A stretch of DNA of 21,630 bases from Gammaproteobacteria bacterium (GTDB taxonomy: Bacteria > Pseudomonadota > Gammaproteobacteria > HK1). Positions 14,354 to 21,630 of the stretch are shown in pieces (within the stretch, counting starts at the first letter, position 1; every line of letters begins with the position of its first letter). The DNA lies in contig JAJECB010000027.1 of assembly GCA_022822245.1 (NCBI GenBank), positions 1 through 21,630 of the forward strand. Direction: 5' to 3'. Under the pieces are notes generated by a model. The model was not told where the DNA came from and made no database searches. It saw only the letters and a list, made by a program, of their open reading frames with translations. The translations under genes were made by a program, and so were the position numbers.

Positions 14354-15843
14354 TCGTCCTTCTCCTCGTCATCGGGCTTGGGTTCGTCGCCGGGTTCCGC
14401 CTCGAGGTTCATCTGGGGAACGGGCGGAAGAGACAATCCGGAGGAGGAGGACCCGAGCGCTTCGACGGCTTGACCGACGTCGATCAGCTCGGCGTCGACC
14501 CCGCCGGTTCGCGCGTCGCGGACCTCGGTCCCCGTGCTTTTCAATACCCGGAGCAGCTCGGCTACCGAGCTCCGCGGCGAAGCCTGCTTGAGCAGGGCGA
14601 TGGCTGCGGCGACGTGCGGAGCGGCCATGGACGTTCCCGGCCAGCTATCGTATCCGCGCTCGAGCCCGCCGCCCCCGTCACCCTTCACGGTCGAAGAGCG
14701 GATGTCCACCCCGGGGGCCAGCAGGTCGAGGGTCGGCCCGCTGTTGGAGAAGGACGCGACCTCCTCCGATTTGGTGACCGCCCCGACGCTGATGAAGCCC
14801 TCCACGCAGGCCGGGAATCCCACCGGGGACGCGCGGTGTTCCTCCGAGCCGTTCCCCGATGCCACCACCACCGGAACGCCGACCCGCTGGAACAGGTACG
14901 AGGCGTAGTCCCAGATGTGCGAACGGCAGACCCCCGGGCGCTTCCGCTCCGCGCCGAGGCTCATGTTCACCGCCCCGATGATCCCCGGATATCGCTGGGC
15001 AAGGGTGAGCACCACGTCCAGGGAAGCGAGAATGTTGCGTCCGCTGAAGCCGCCCGTCCTCGCGTTGGACGCGCGGAGGATGATGAGCCGCAAGTCCGGG
15101 CCGACACCCGCGAGGTCTTCGTCGACGGCACCGCCGAGGGCGATCCCGGCGACGTGGGTTCCATGCGAGCCGGTCGGAAGGGCCGCTCCACGGCCAAGCA
15201 TCCGGCTGCGCCCGTTTGGGCAGATGTCCGCGAAGCAGCCCTCGAAGACGGTGCGCCTCGCGAGGAAGGGGTGGCGCGTGTCCGCGCCGTCGTCGATGAC
15301 GGCGATCGCGAGTCCCCGGCCGGCATAGCCGTTGCGCCACGCCTCGGGCGCCCCGACGAGCTCCACGCTCTCTTCCAGGAACGGCTCGAGCACCGGGTCG
15401 TCCCAGACCTCGACCCCGCTTCCGTAGGACTTCGCGGCCCGGAGCGCGTCCGCGTCCATTTCCATCGCGAGCACCGGGAAGTTGCGGTACCGCCGGGTCA
15501 CGGAGACGCTCGGGGAGGCCGCTTCGACCTCCCGGACCAGCTCGTCACCGGTGATGGCGACCGGGCCGTCTCCATCGCTCCCCTGGTCCATCTCGTCTCC
15601 GGTGACGGCCTGCCATCCGGTGACGAGAACCGAGACCGTTCCTTCGGTCTCGGCGCTCGCGACCAGCCGCTCGAAATCGTCGGCGAGCGCCCGTTCGGTA
15701 GCCGGCAGGTGGCCGACCGCGAGGAGGAGGGCGGCGAGCAGCGAACGCCGGAACCAGCAGTTCCATCGAAGGCTCCGTCGCCAGGGTGCAACCCCGGTGC
15801 CTCCGGTCGAAATCCGATGCATCTCGATCCCCTGCGCCTTCAT
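14332..15843 (-). CDS. secreted subtilisin-like serine protease (S8)
   Basis: 503 residues from ATG 15843, chosen for the GGGGAG 9 nt upstream; ATG 15873 would add 10 residues. The signal peptide has a long basic n-region, then RRSLLAALLLAVGHLPA and a cleavage near ALA. An I9-like prodomain (about 70-155) precedes the S8 domain. The catalytic triad is complete: Asp184 (AVIDDGAD), His227 (HGTHVAGI) and Ser405 (GTSMAAPHV), with oxyanion Asn331 (VVVASGNG). Four Cys in the catalytic domain (FEGC, DIC, GVC, PAC) suggest disulphides and an extracytoplasmic location. The C-terminal tail is acidic and proline-rich and ends EWKPITG. It heads a tight run with two lipoproteins and the OmpA-like gene, and lies 138 nt after the giant gene. 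Confidence 0.95.
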   Translation of the reverse strand: MKAQGIEMHRISTGGTGVAPWRRSLRWNCWFRRSLLAALLLAVGHLPATERALADDFERLVASAETEGTVSVLVTGWQAVTGDEMDQGSDGDGPVAITGDELVREVEAASPSVSVTRRYRNFPVLAMEMDADALRAAKSYGSGVEVWDDPVLEPFLEESVELVGAPEAWRNGYAGRGLAIAVIDDGADTRHPFLARRTVFEGCFADICPNGRSRMLGRGAALPTGSHGTHVAGIALGGAVDEDLAGVGPDLRLIILRASNARTGGFSGRNILASLDVVLTLAQRYPGIIGAVNMSLGAERKRPGVCRSHIWDYASYLFQRVGVPVVVASGNGSEEHRASPVGFPACVEGFISVGAVTKSEEVASFSNSGPTLDLLAPGVDIRSSTVKGDGGGGLERGYDSWPGTSMAAPHVAAAIALLKQASPRSSVAELLRVLKSTGTEVRDARTGGVDAELIDVGQAVEALGSSSSGLSLPPVPQMNLEAEPGDEPKPDDEEKDEWKPITG

Positions 15844-15981
15844 CCGATGTCTCCCCTGTCCGTCGTCTGGCATTGGTCCGATCGCGGCCCTTGCAGGAGC
15901 TTCAATGGAAGGATCTGACCCCCATTTTCCGAAGCTCGTCAGCGGGTCGCAAGCCGATGCCGAGCTCGGTCGCCCTCCGAC
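15844..15981 (-). other. spacer between the giant gene and the protease gene
   Basis: 138 nt without a recognisable gene. On the minus strand it contains AATGGGGGTCAGATCC, resembling short motifs I have seen flanking mobile elements in other genomes, but there is no transposase or terminal repeat. I see no clear terminator, so read-through from the giant gene is possible. A promoter for the protease operon could lie here, but no good hexamer pair stands out. Confidence 0.3.
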
Positions 15982-18900
15982 CTACGGCAACGCCCGGACC
16001 ACCCGGAACCCGAAGCCGGGGGCTCGCTTTCCGGGGTCGCTCCGGGAGCGGTTCGCGGACCGGAGGTACCGCGGCTTGTCATTCCAGGCGCCGCCGCGCA
16101 GCACGCGCTTCGGGCAGTTCGTGCGGGAGAACGCGGTTCCGTCCGACGGGGCCTTCGCATAGTCGGCCTCATAGCAGTCCTCCACCCACTCCGCCACGTT
16201 CCCGTGCAGGTCGTGGACGCCGAAGGCGTTCGCGGAGAACGAGCCGACCGGCGAAGTCCTCCGGTCATCCCAACGACTGCCGCACGATTCGCAATTCGCC
16301 CGACCCGAGCCCACCGCGTCTCCCCAGGTGAACCTCGTCCGCGCCGGCTTGTTCGCCCGCGCCACGTACTCCCACTCGGCCTCGGTGAGCAACCGGTAGT
16401 CGTTTCCCGTGGTCCGCGAGAGCCATTCGACGTACGACCGGGCATCCCTCCAGCTCACGAAGATGACCGGCCGGTCCCCGCGTCCCCAGCCCCTGTCTCG
16501 CGGGCGATATCCCGCGCAGCCGCCCTTCGCGACGCAGGCATCCCACTCGTCGAAGGTCACCTCGAAGATCCCCACCGCGAGCGGTTCCCGGATCTCCACC
16601 GGATCCTTCCGCCCTTCGTCGCGGTCGCGGCCCTCCTCGTCCGGCGAGGAGCCCATCCGGTACCTGCCGGAAGGAACCACGACCACCCGTGGACACACCG
16701 CGCAGTCCCGGAACGTCTCGCCGGGCTTCGGCCCGGCGATGAGACGCTCCGCCTCCGAGACGTGCCGGCCCTCCGGATAGGACCGAAGGTACTCCTCGAA
16801 CGCCTCCACCGTGCCCTCGCCCTTCGCCCACACGAACGCCGCGTCGTCCGCACCCCAGGGAAGCGCCCGCGCCACCCGGAACCCGATGTCGTTCACCCGG
16901 ATCCCGGCTGGGTTCCTGCCACGGTGCGCGGAGCGGAGGAACCGCGGGAAGCTGCTCCAGGACCCGCCCCGCAGGACGCGCCGCGCGCAGTCGCCCCGCT
17001 CCCTCGCCCGGCCGTCGCTCGATGCGCCGCCATGGCCGTCGTTCCAGCAGTCCCGCGTCCACTCCCACACGTTGCCGAGGACGTCGCGAAGGCCGAATCC
17101 GTTCGCCTCGTACCGCCCGACCGGCGCCGTCTCGAGGTACCCGTCCCGGCAGGACGCGGCCGGGGCGAAGCCCGCTCCCTGTCGGTTCGCGGTCTCGTCC
17201 GCGCCGTTCGCATACCGGCACTGCCGGGAAGCGTCGTCGCCAAAGTGACGGGACGTCCGCGTCCCGCCCCGAGCCGCGTACTCCCACTCCGCCTCGCTGG
17301 GGAGCCGATAGACGGTGCCCGTCTTCCGCGTGAGCCAGTCGGCGTAGGCGGCCGCGTCGTTCCAGCTCACGCAGACCGCGGGATGGTCTCCGGTCTGCCC
17401 GTAGCCGGGATCCCGCCAGGTCCGATCCGCGCGTTGCCCCCATTCGCCCTGCTCATACACCCAGCATGAACCGCCCCCGGCGTGGCCCGACTCGCGCAGG
17501 AACGCCGCGTACTCTCGCCGGGTCACCTCGTGGACCCCGACTGCGAACGACTCGCCCAGCGTGACCTGCCGGCTCGGACCTTCGGCCGCGTGGCGCCCCG
17601 CCTCGCCCGCGGCCGAGCCCAGCACGAACGACCCCGCGGGAACGATCACCATCTCGGGGCAGTCGACGCAGTCGCGAAACGCGCCGCCGGCCGCGAGGAG
17701 CCCGAACGCGCGTTCGCGCAGATTCCGAGCCCGATCGGCGTGGCGGCCAGTCGGATACAGAGCAAGGTATTCGTCATACGATTCGACGGAGTTTCGCGTC
17801 GTCGCACGCGTGAAGACCTCGTCCTCCGCCGCCTCGACCGCCACCGCATGGCCGGAAGGGACTGCCGGGGCGAGGGGCAGCACCCGGGCGACCCGGAACC
17901 CGACGTTGGCGTTTCGCAGCCTCGACCGGTTGAGGAGACGGTTCGCGGATCGAAGGGAACTCGGTTCGCTGAACCAGGAACCTCCCCGAAGGACGCGCAG
18001 CGAACAGTTCCCTCGCGCCCAGTCACGGCCGTCGCCGGGCGCCTCGTCGTAACCGGGATTTCCGCAGTCCGCCGTCCATTCCCAGACGTTTCCAAGGACG
18101 TCGAAGAGGCCGAACCCGTTCTTGCCGTGCCGAGTCGCGGGAGAGGTATGCGCGTAGCCGTCGTCACACGCGGCGAGGTCCTCCATCCGGTCGCCATGGC
18201 GGGCCTTGAAGGCCCCGTCCGCGCCGTTCGCATGGCGGCACTGCGCCCGGGGGTCCTGCCCCCAATGGCGCGACGTTTCCGTCCCCGCCCTGGCGGCGTA
18301 CTCCCACTCCGCCTCGCTCGGCAACCGATAGTCCTCTCCGGTCTTCAGGGACAGCCACGCGACGTAGCGCTGCGCGTCGTCCCAGTTCACGCACACCACC
18401 GGCTGACGGTCCGTCTGGTGATAGCCCGGATGGCGCCAATCGCGCCCAGAACGCTTCTTCCACTTGCGATCCTCGTAGGTGCGGCATGAGTCGTCCTCGG
18501 CATGTCCCGTGTCCCGAACGAACCTCGCATACTCCCCGCGCGTCACCTCGGCCGTGCCGATCGCGAACGCCTCGGCGAGGACGACGCGGTGTCGCGGCCC
18601 TTCGTCCTCGTCGCGGCCCTCCTCGCTCGGGGGAGAGCCCATGACGAAGGTGCCGGGCGGCACCACGACGAGCTCCGGGCAGTCGTCGCAGTCGCGGAAG
18701 ACCCGCCCGATCTCCCTGAATTTCGATGCGGCGTCCCGAAGACGCCGCGCCTCGGCCACGTGACGGCCTTGCGGATACGAGCCCAGGTACCCGTCGTAGG
18801 CCGCGAACGTGTCCTTGCGTTTCGCATCGGCGTACGCTGCGTCGTCCGCCTTGCGCAACGCGACCGCACGGAGGCCACGGGCCTCGCCGACACGGCGGCC

Positions 18901-21432
18901 CTGCGGATGGGAAGCAAGGTACTCGTCGTAGGCCGCGACCGTGTTCAGGCGCTTCGCCTCGGCGTACGCCGCGTGGTCCGCGTCCCGGCGCGCGGCGGCG
19001 GCGCGAAGGCGGCTCGCCCGCTCGCGGAAGCTCCCTTCCGGGTAGGACTCGAGGTACTCGTCGTAGGCCGCGACCGTGTCCAGATCGTTCGCGCGGGAGA
19101 ATGTCGCGGCGTCCGCCTCTCGGAACGCGGCGGCGGTGCGAAGGCGCTGCGCCTCCGCGAAGTGACGACCCCGGGAATGCAATTCAAGGTACCGGTCGTA
19201 GCCCGCAACCGTGTCCTTGCGTTTCGCTTCGGCGTACGCCGCGGCGTCCGCCTTGCGCAGCGCGGCCGCACGAAGACCCCGGGCCTCATCGGCATGGCGG
19301 CCCTGTGGATAGGAAGAGAGGTACGAGTCGTAGGCCGCGACCGTGTCCAGGCGCTTCGCTTCGGCGTACGCCGCACGGTCCTCCTCCCGCAACTGCGCGG
19401 CGGCGCGAAGGCGCCGCGCCTGTTCGCGGAAGCTCCCCTCCGGGTAGGACTTCAGGTACCGGCCGTAGGCGCCGACGGTGTCCCGTTGCGCCGCACGGGA
19501 GAACGCCGCGGCGTCTTCCCTTCGGAATGCCGCGGCGCGAAGCCTTCGCGCCTCCACGACGTGGCGGCCCCGGGAACGCGATGCAAGGTACCGGTCGTAG
19601 CCCGCAACCGTGTCCAGGTGCTTCGCTTCGGTGAAGGCCGCGCGGTCCTCGTCCCGGTCCCTCGCCCTCGCGAGTAGCGTCCGCGCCCCGCTCGCGTGCA
19701 GCCCCCCGGGGTACGAACTCAGGTACGCGCTGTAGCTCGCGACCGTGTCCAGGCGTTTCGCCTCGGCGTACGCCGCGTCGTCCTCGTCACGAAGCTTCGC
19801 CGCCGCCCGCCGTTCGCGAGCCTCGGCGGCATGAATGCCCTGCGGATACGCCGCCAGGTACTCCCGATAGGACGCCACGGTATCGTGACGCTCCGCCTCG
19901 GCAAACGCCGCATCGTCCTCCTCCCGAACTCTCGCCGCCGCTTGAAGCGCCCGCGCTTCGCTCGCGTGCAGCCCCCCGGAGTACGATCTCAGGTACACGG
20001 CGTAGCTCGCGACCGTGTCCAGGCGCTTCGCTTCGGCGTACGCCGCGTCGTCCTCGTCACGAAGCTTCGCCGCCGCCCGCCGTTCGCGCGCCTCCGCGGC
20101 ATGCATGCCCTGCGGATACGCCGCCAGGTACTCTCGATAGGACGCCACGGTATCGTGACGCTTCGCCTCGGCGTACGCCGCATCGTCCAGGTGCCGGTCG
20201 AGCAATGCCTCGGCCTCGCGGCTGCCCGCCTCCGCGGCCACGTCGAGCGGCGTTCGGCCGCGCTCGTCCTTTGAAGCCGCGTCCGCGCCTCGGGCGAGCA
20301 GCAGCTCCGCGATCCCGGCCGCGTCCCCTCGCGCCGCGAAGTGAAGCACCGTGCTGCCGTCGTCCGCGCGCGCCGTGGTGTCCGCGCCACGCTCGACGAG
20401 AAGGCGCGCCGTCTCGACCGCGGTCTTCCATGCGCCCCAGTGCAGCGGCGTTCGGCCGTGCTCGTCCTTCGCGTCAATCTCCGCACCGCGAGCAAGCAGC
20501 AGCGAAGCGATGCCCGCGGCGTCGCCCCAGGCCGCAAGGTGAAGGGGGGTGCTGCCGTCCATCGCCCTCGACGTGACGCCGGCGCCCCGCTCGACGAGAA
20601 GGCGCGCCGTCTTGCCCGCGTTCCGCCGCGCCGCCTCGTGCAACGGCGTTCGGCCGTGCTCGTTCCTCGCGTCGATGTTCGCGCCGCGGCCAAGCAGCAG
20701 CTCCGCCACCTCGAGCGCGCCGGCCGAAGCCGCGTTGTGCAACGGCGTGTCGCCGTCGTCCTCCCTGGCGTCGAGCTCCGCACCGCCCTCGACGAGGAGG
20801 CGGGCCGTCTCGCCGGCGCCGTACCACGCCGCATGATGGAGCGGTGTCTTTCCGTGCCGGCTCTTCGCGTCCGCGTCCGCCCCGCGGGCGAGCAGCAACT
20901 CGGCCACCGCGTTGGCATCGACGGACGCCGCCCGGTGGAGCGGCGCCATTCCGTCCCGGTCCTGCGCGTCGAGCTCGGCGCCACGGTCCAGCAGCAGCTT
21001 CGCGACCTCGTGCGCATCACGCAGCACCGCAAAGTGAAGGGGCGTGCTCCCGCGTTCGTTCCTCGCGTCGTGCTCGGCGCCCCGTTCGAGGAGCTCTTCG
21101 GCCGCCCTGGCTGCATTCGCGAGCGCCGCGACCATCAGCGGGGTCTCGCCGTCCGCGCTCCAGTGTTCGAACTCGTCGCCGTGCCCGAGGCCCCGCAGGG
21201 TGCGCTTCAGGGCTTCGCCGAACGGCGCGTCCTTCCCGAGCCGCACATCCGGTGCCATGCCTGCCTCGACGAGGGCGAGGACCACCCCGGATTTGTCCAG
21301 CAGCGCCGCATGGTGCAGGTCGGTCCAGCCGGCGCTCTCCTCTCTCGCACGCGCCGAATACGGACGTCCCAGCGCGTTCGCAAACTCCTCACCTTGCTTG
21401 ACCAGGTCGCGCGCGAGCCGGTACGCGAACAA
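15982..21432 (-). CDS. giant ankyrin / helical-repeat / triple FGE-sulfatase-domain protein
   Basis: 1,816 residues, no signal peptide or membrane segment. N-terminal ankyrin repeats (about 34-412) show the TPLHxAA...LLLxRGA pattern. Eleven tandem repeats of about 45 residues follow (about 415-905, consensus DAAYAEAKRLDTVAAYDxYL then SYPQGRHxxEARxLRAAA). Three FGE-sulfatase (SUMF1/EgtB/PvdO-like) domains lie at about 911-1184, 1251-1524 and 1573-1815. Each opens FRDCxxCP, then VVVPxG and GS, and contains LP/TEAEWEY, GNVWEWT or GNVAEWV, and RVLRGG. One extra helical repeat sits in each gap between FGE domains. The copper-binding cysteines of true formylglycine-generating enzymes are absent after RVLRGG, so formylglycine formation is unlikely; ligand binding or another oxidation is possible. 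The start is TTG 21432, with GGGAGG only 2 nt away, and plausible coding continues upstream without a standard start, so the N-terminus is unsure. The partner is unknown. Confidence 0.9.
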   Translation of the reverse strand: MFAYRLARDLVKQGEEFANALGRPYSARAREESAGWTDLHHAALLDKSGVVLALVEAGMAPDVRLGKDAPFGEALKRTLRGLGHGDEFEHWSADGETPLMVAALANAARAAEELLERGAEHDARNERGSTPLHFAVLRDAHEVAKLLLDRGAELDAQDRDGMAPLHRAASVDANAVAELLLARGADADAKSRHGKTPLHHAAWYGAGETARLLVEGGAELDAREDDGDTPLHNAASAGALEVAELLLGRGANIDARNEHGRTPLHEAARRNAGKTARLLVERGAGVTSRAMDGSTPLHLAAWGDAAGIASLLLARGAEIDAKDEHGRTPLHWGAWKTAVETARLLVERGADTTARADDGSTVLHFAARGDAAGIAELLLARGADAASKDERGRTPLDVAAEAGSREAEALLDRHLDDAAYAEAKRHDTVASYREYLAAYPQGMHAAEARERRAAAKLRDEDDAAYAEAKRLDTVASYAVYLRSYSGGLHASEARALQAAARVREEDDAAFAEAERHDTVASYREYLAAYPQGIHAAEARERRAAAKLRDEDDAAYAEAKRLDTVASYSAYLSSYPGGLHASGARTLLARARDRDEDRAAFTEAKHLDTVAGYDRYLASRSRGRHVVEARRLRAAAFRREDAAAFSRAAQRDTVGAYGRYLKSYPEGSFREQARRLRAAAQLREEDRAAYAEAKRLDTVAAYDSYLSSYPQGRHADEARGLRAAALRKADAAAYAEAKRKDTVAGYDRYLELHSRGRHFAEAQRLRTAAAFREADAATFSRANDLDTVAAYDEYLESYPEGSFRERASRLRAAAARRDADHAAYAEAKRLNTVAAYDEYLASHPQGRRVGEARGLRAVALRKADDAAYADAKRKDTFAAYDGYLGSYPQGRHVAEARRLRDAASKFREIGRVFRDCDDCPELVVVPPGTFVMGSPPSEEGRDEDEGPRHRVVLAEAFAIGTAEVTRGEYARFVRDTGHAEDDSCRTYEDRKWKKRSGRDWRHPGYHQTDRQPVVCVNWDDAQRYVAWLSLKTGEDYRLPSEAEWEYAARAGTETSRHWGQDPRAQCRHANGADGAFKARHGDRMEDLAACDDGYAHTSPATRHGKNGFGLFDVLGNVWEWTADCGNPGYDEAPGDGRDWARGNCSLRVLRGGSWFSEPSSLRSANRLLNRSRLRNANVGFRVARVLPLAPAVPSGHAVAVEAAEDEVFTRATTRNSVESYDEYLALYPTGRHADRARNLRERAFGLLAAGGAFRDCVDCPEMVIVPAGSFVLGSAAGEAGRHAAEGPSRQVTLGESFAVGVHEVTRREYAAFLRESGHAGGGSCWVYEQGEWGQRADRTWRDPGYGQTGDHPAVCVSWNDAAAYADWLTRKTGTVYRLPSEAEWEYAARGGTRTSRHFGDDASRQCRYANGADETANRQGAGFAPAASCRDGYLETAPVGRYEANGFGLRDVLGNVWEWTRDCWNDGHGGASSDGRARERGDCARRVLRGGSWSSFPRFLRSAHRGRNPAGIRVNDIGFRVARALPWGADDAAFVWAKGEGTVEAFEEYLRSYPEGRHVSEAERLIAGPKPGETFRDCAVCPRVVVVPSGRYRMGSSPDEEGRDRDEGRKDPVEIREPLAVGIFEVTFDEWDACVAKGGCAGYRPRDRGWGRGDRPVIFVSWRDARSYVEWLSRTTGNDYRLLTEAEWEYVARANKPARTRFTWGDAVGSGRANCESCGSRWDDRRTSPVGSFSANAFGVHDLHGNVAEWVEDCYEADYAKAPSDGTAFSRTNCPKRVLRGGAWNDKPRYLRSANRSRSDPGKRAPGFGFRVVRALP
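18718..20190 (-). repeat. eleven tandem ~135-bp coding repeats with higher-order structure
   Basis: Within the giant gene, each unit encodes about 45 residues. Units 1 and 3 are nearly identical, and 2 and 4 are close, pointing to a two-unit duplication. Units 5-6-7 correspond to 8-9-10 (SRGRH / SYPEGSFRE / LRAxALRKA), pointing to a three-unit duplication. Units 7, 10 and 11 are close too. The pattern resembles helical-pair solenoids. Confidence 0.85.
20197..21333 (-). repeat. tandem ankyrin-repeat coding array (about ten units of 33 codons)
   Basis: Repeating RTPLHxAAxxGxxETARLLVERGAD-type units. Alternating units are more alike (AGIAxLLLARGA against ETARLLVERGA), suggesting growth by two-unit steps. 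The first unit (GWTDLHHAALLDKSGVVLAL) is diverged and is separated from the second by a roughly 30-residue insert. Confidence 0.85.
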
Positions 21433-21630
21433 TACCTCCCGTCGATCCGGATGCTCCTCCGTATCCGCGTCCAGCCACCGCTCGTGCGTCCAGCAATTCT
21501 CATTTTGGGTTTTTCTGGTGATGGTTCACGGATGAGTCGGACGTTGCGGGATTGATTGAGTGGGGGTGCGGCGTGCGGGGTGTGGTTCAGGGAGGCGGTT
21601 TGGCGGGTTCGCCGGTGGCGAGCAGGTGCA
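21433..21630. other. window edge: upstream of the giant gene, no assured gene
   Basis: On the minus strand the giant gene's frame stays open from 21432 back to a TGA at about 21520, encoding TITRKTQNENCWTHERWLDA, then DTEEHPDRREV, with no ATG, GTG or TTG. Further out, the minus strand from the edge to TGA 21589-21587 can be read HLLATGEPAKPPP, possibly the end of a gene beyond the window. About 21490-21550 is AT-richer than the surroundings and may hold the promoter. Confidence 0.3.

Noticed and set aside
15890..15925. GGGGTCAGATCC motif as an insertion-sequence end
   Set aside because: Single short motif with no partner repeat, target duplication or transposase in the window.
18718..20190. 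CRISPR array, considered because of the regular repeats
   Set aside because: The repeats are ~135 bp, in frame, diverged, and encode a conserved helical unit.

Overview
The window is GC-rich chromosomal DNA from a polyhydroxyalkanoate (PHA)-making proteobacterium. The glutathione synthetase protein most resembles alphaproteobacterial GshB (N-terminus and the [13 protein letters not shown] block), so an alphaproteobacterium, perhaps Rhodospirillales-like, is my best guess. No rRNA, tRNA or CRISPR array was seen.

Left third (1-8043) is mostly housekeeping. On the minus strand are a class I PHA synthase (phaC) and a phasin. The divergent phaR lies across a control region holding a near-consensus promoter and a perfect 17-bp palindrome. 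Next come a divergent-type SDR oxidoreductase and, just upstream of it on the same strand, a Phd/VapC toxin-antitoxin pair with a promoter almost on the antitoxin start codon and no standard start codon for full-length VapC. Then, on the plus strand, come gshB, a NUDIX CoA-diphosphatase-like gene and an enoyl-CoA hydratase.

Middle (8189-12874) is a mosaic. An intact exported protein of unknown function is followed by a perfect 38-bp palindrome. After it lie three broken pieces: an AAA-type ATPase N-terminus (frameshifted, truncated), the first ~31 codons of a second enoyl-CoA hydratase, and a PEGA/peptidoglycan-binding protein gene cut in the middle of a C-terminal repeat. A 43-bp AT-rich perfect inverted repeat then precedes an intact AAA_14/DUF4143 ATPase.

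Right third (12890-21432) is one minus-strand cluster, in transcription order: a 1,816-residue protein (ankyrin repeats, eleven tandem ~45-residue helical repeats, three FGE-sulfatase/SUMF1-like domains), a secreted subtilisin-like protease, a short proline-rich lipoprotein, a lipoprotein that looks like a free-standing I9-type protease prodomain/inhibitor, and an OmpA-C-domain protein. The last four are tightly packed; two consecutive junctions share the same 22-nt stop/start overlap. I read this as a candidate envelope protease system with a built-in regulator. The broken PEGA gene ends in the same repeat type as the giant protein, which suggests repeat-bearing genes of this kind were once more numerous here.
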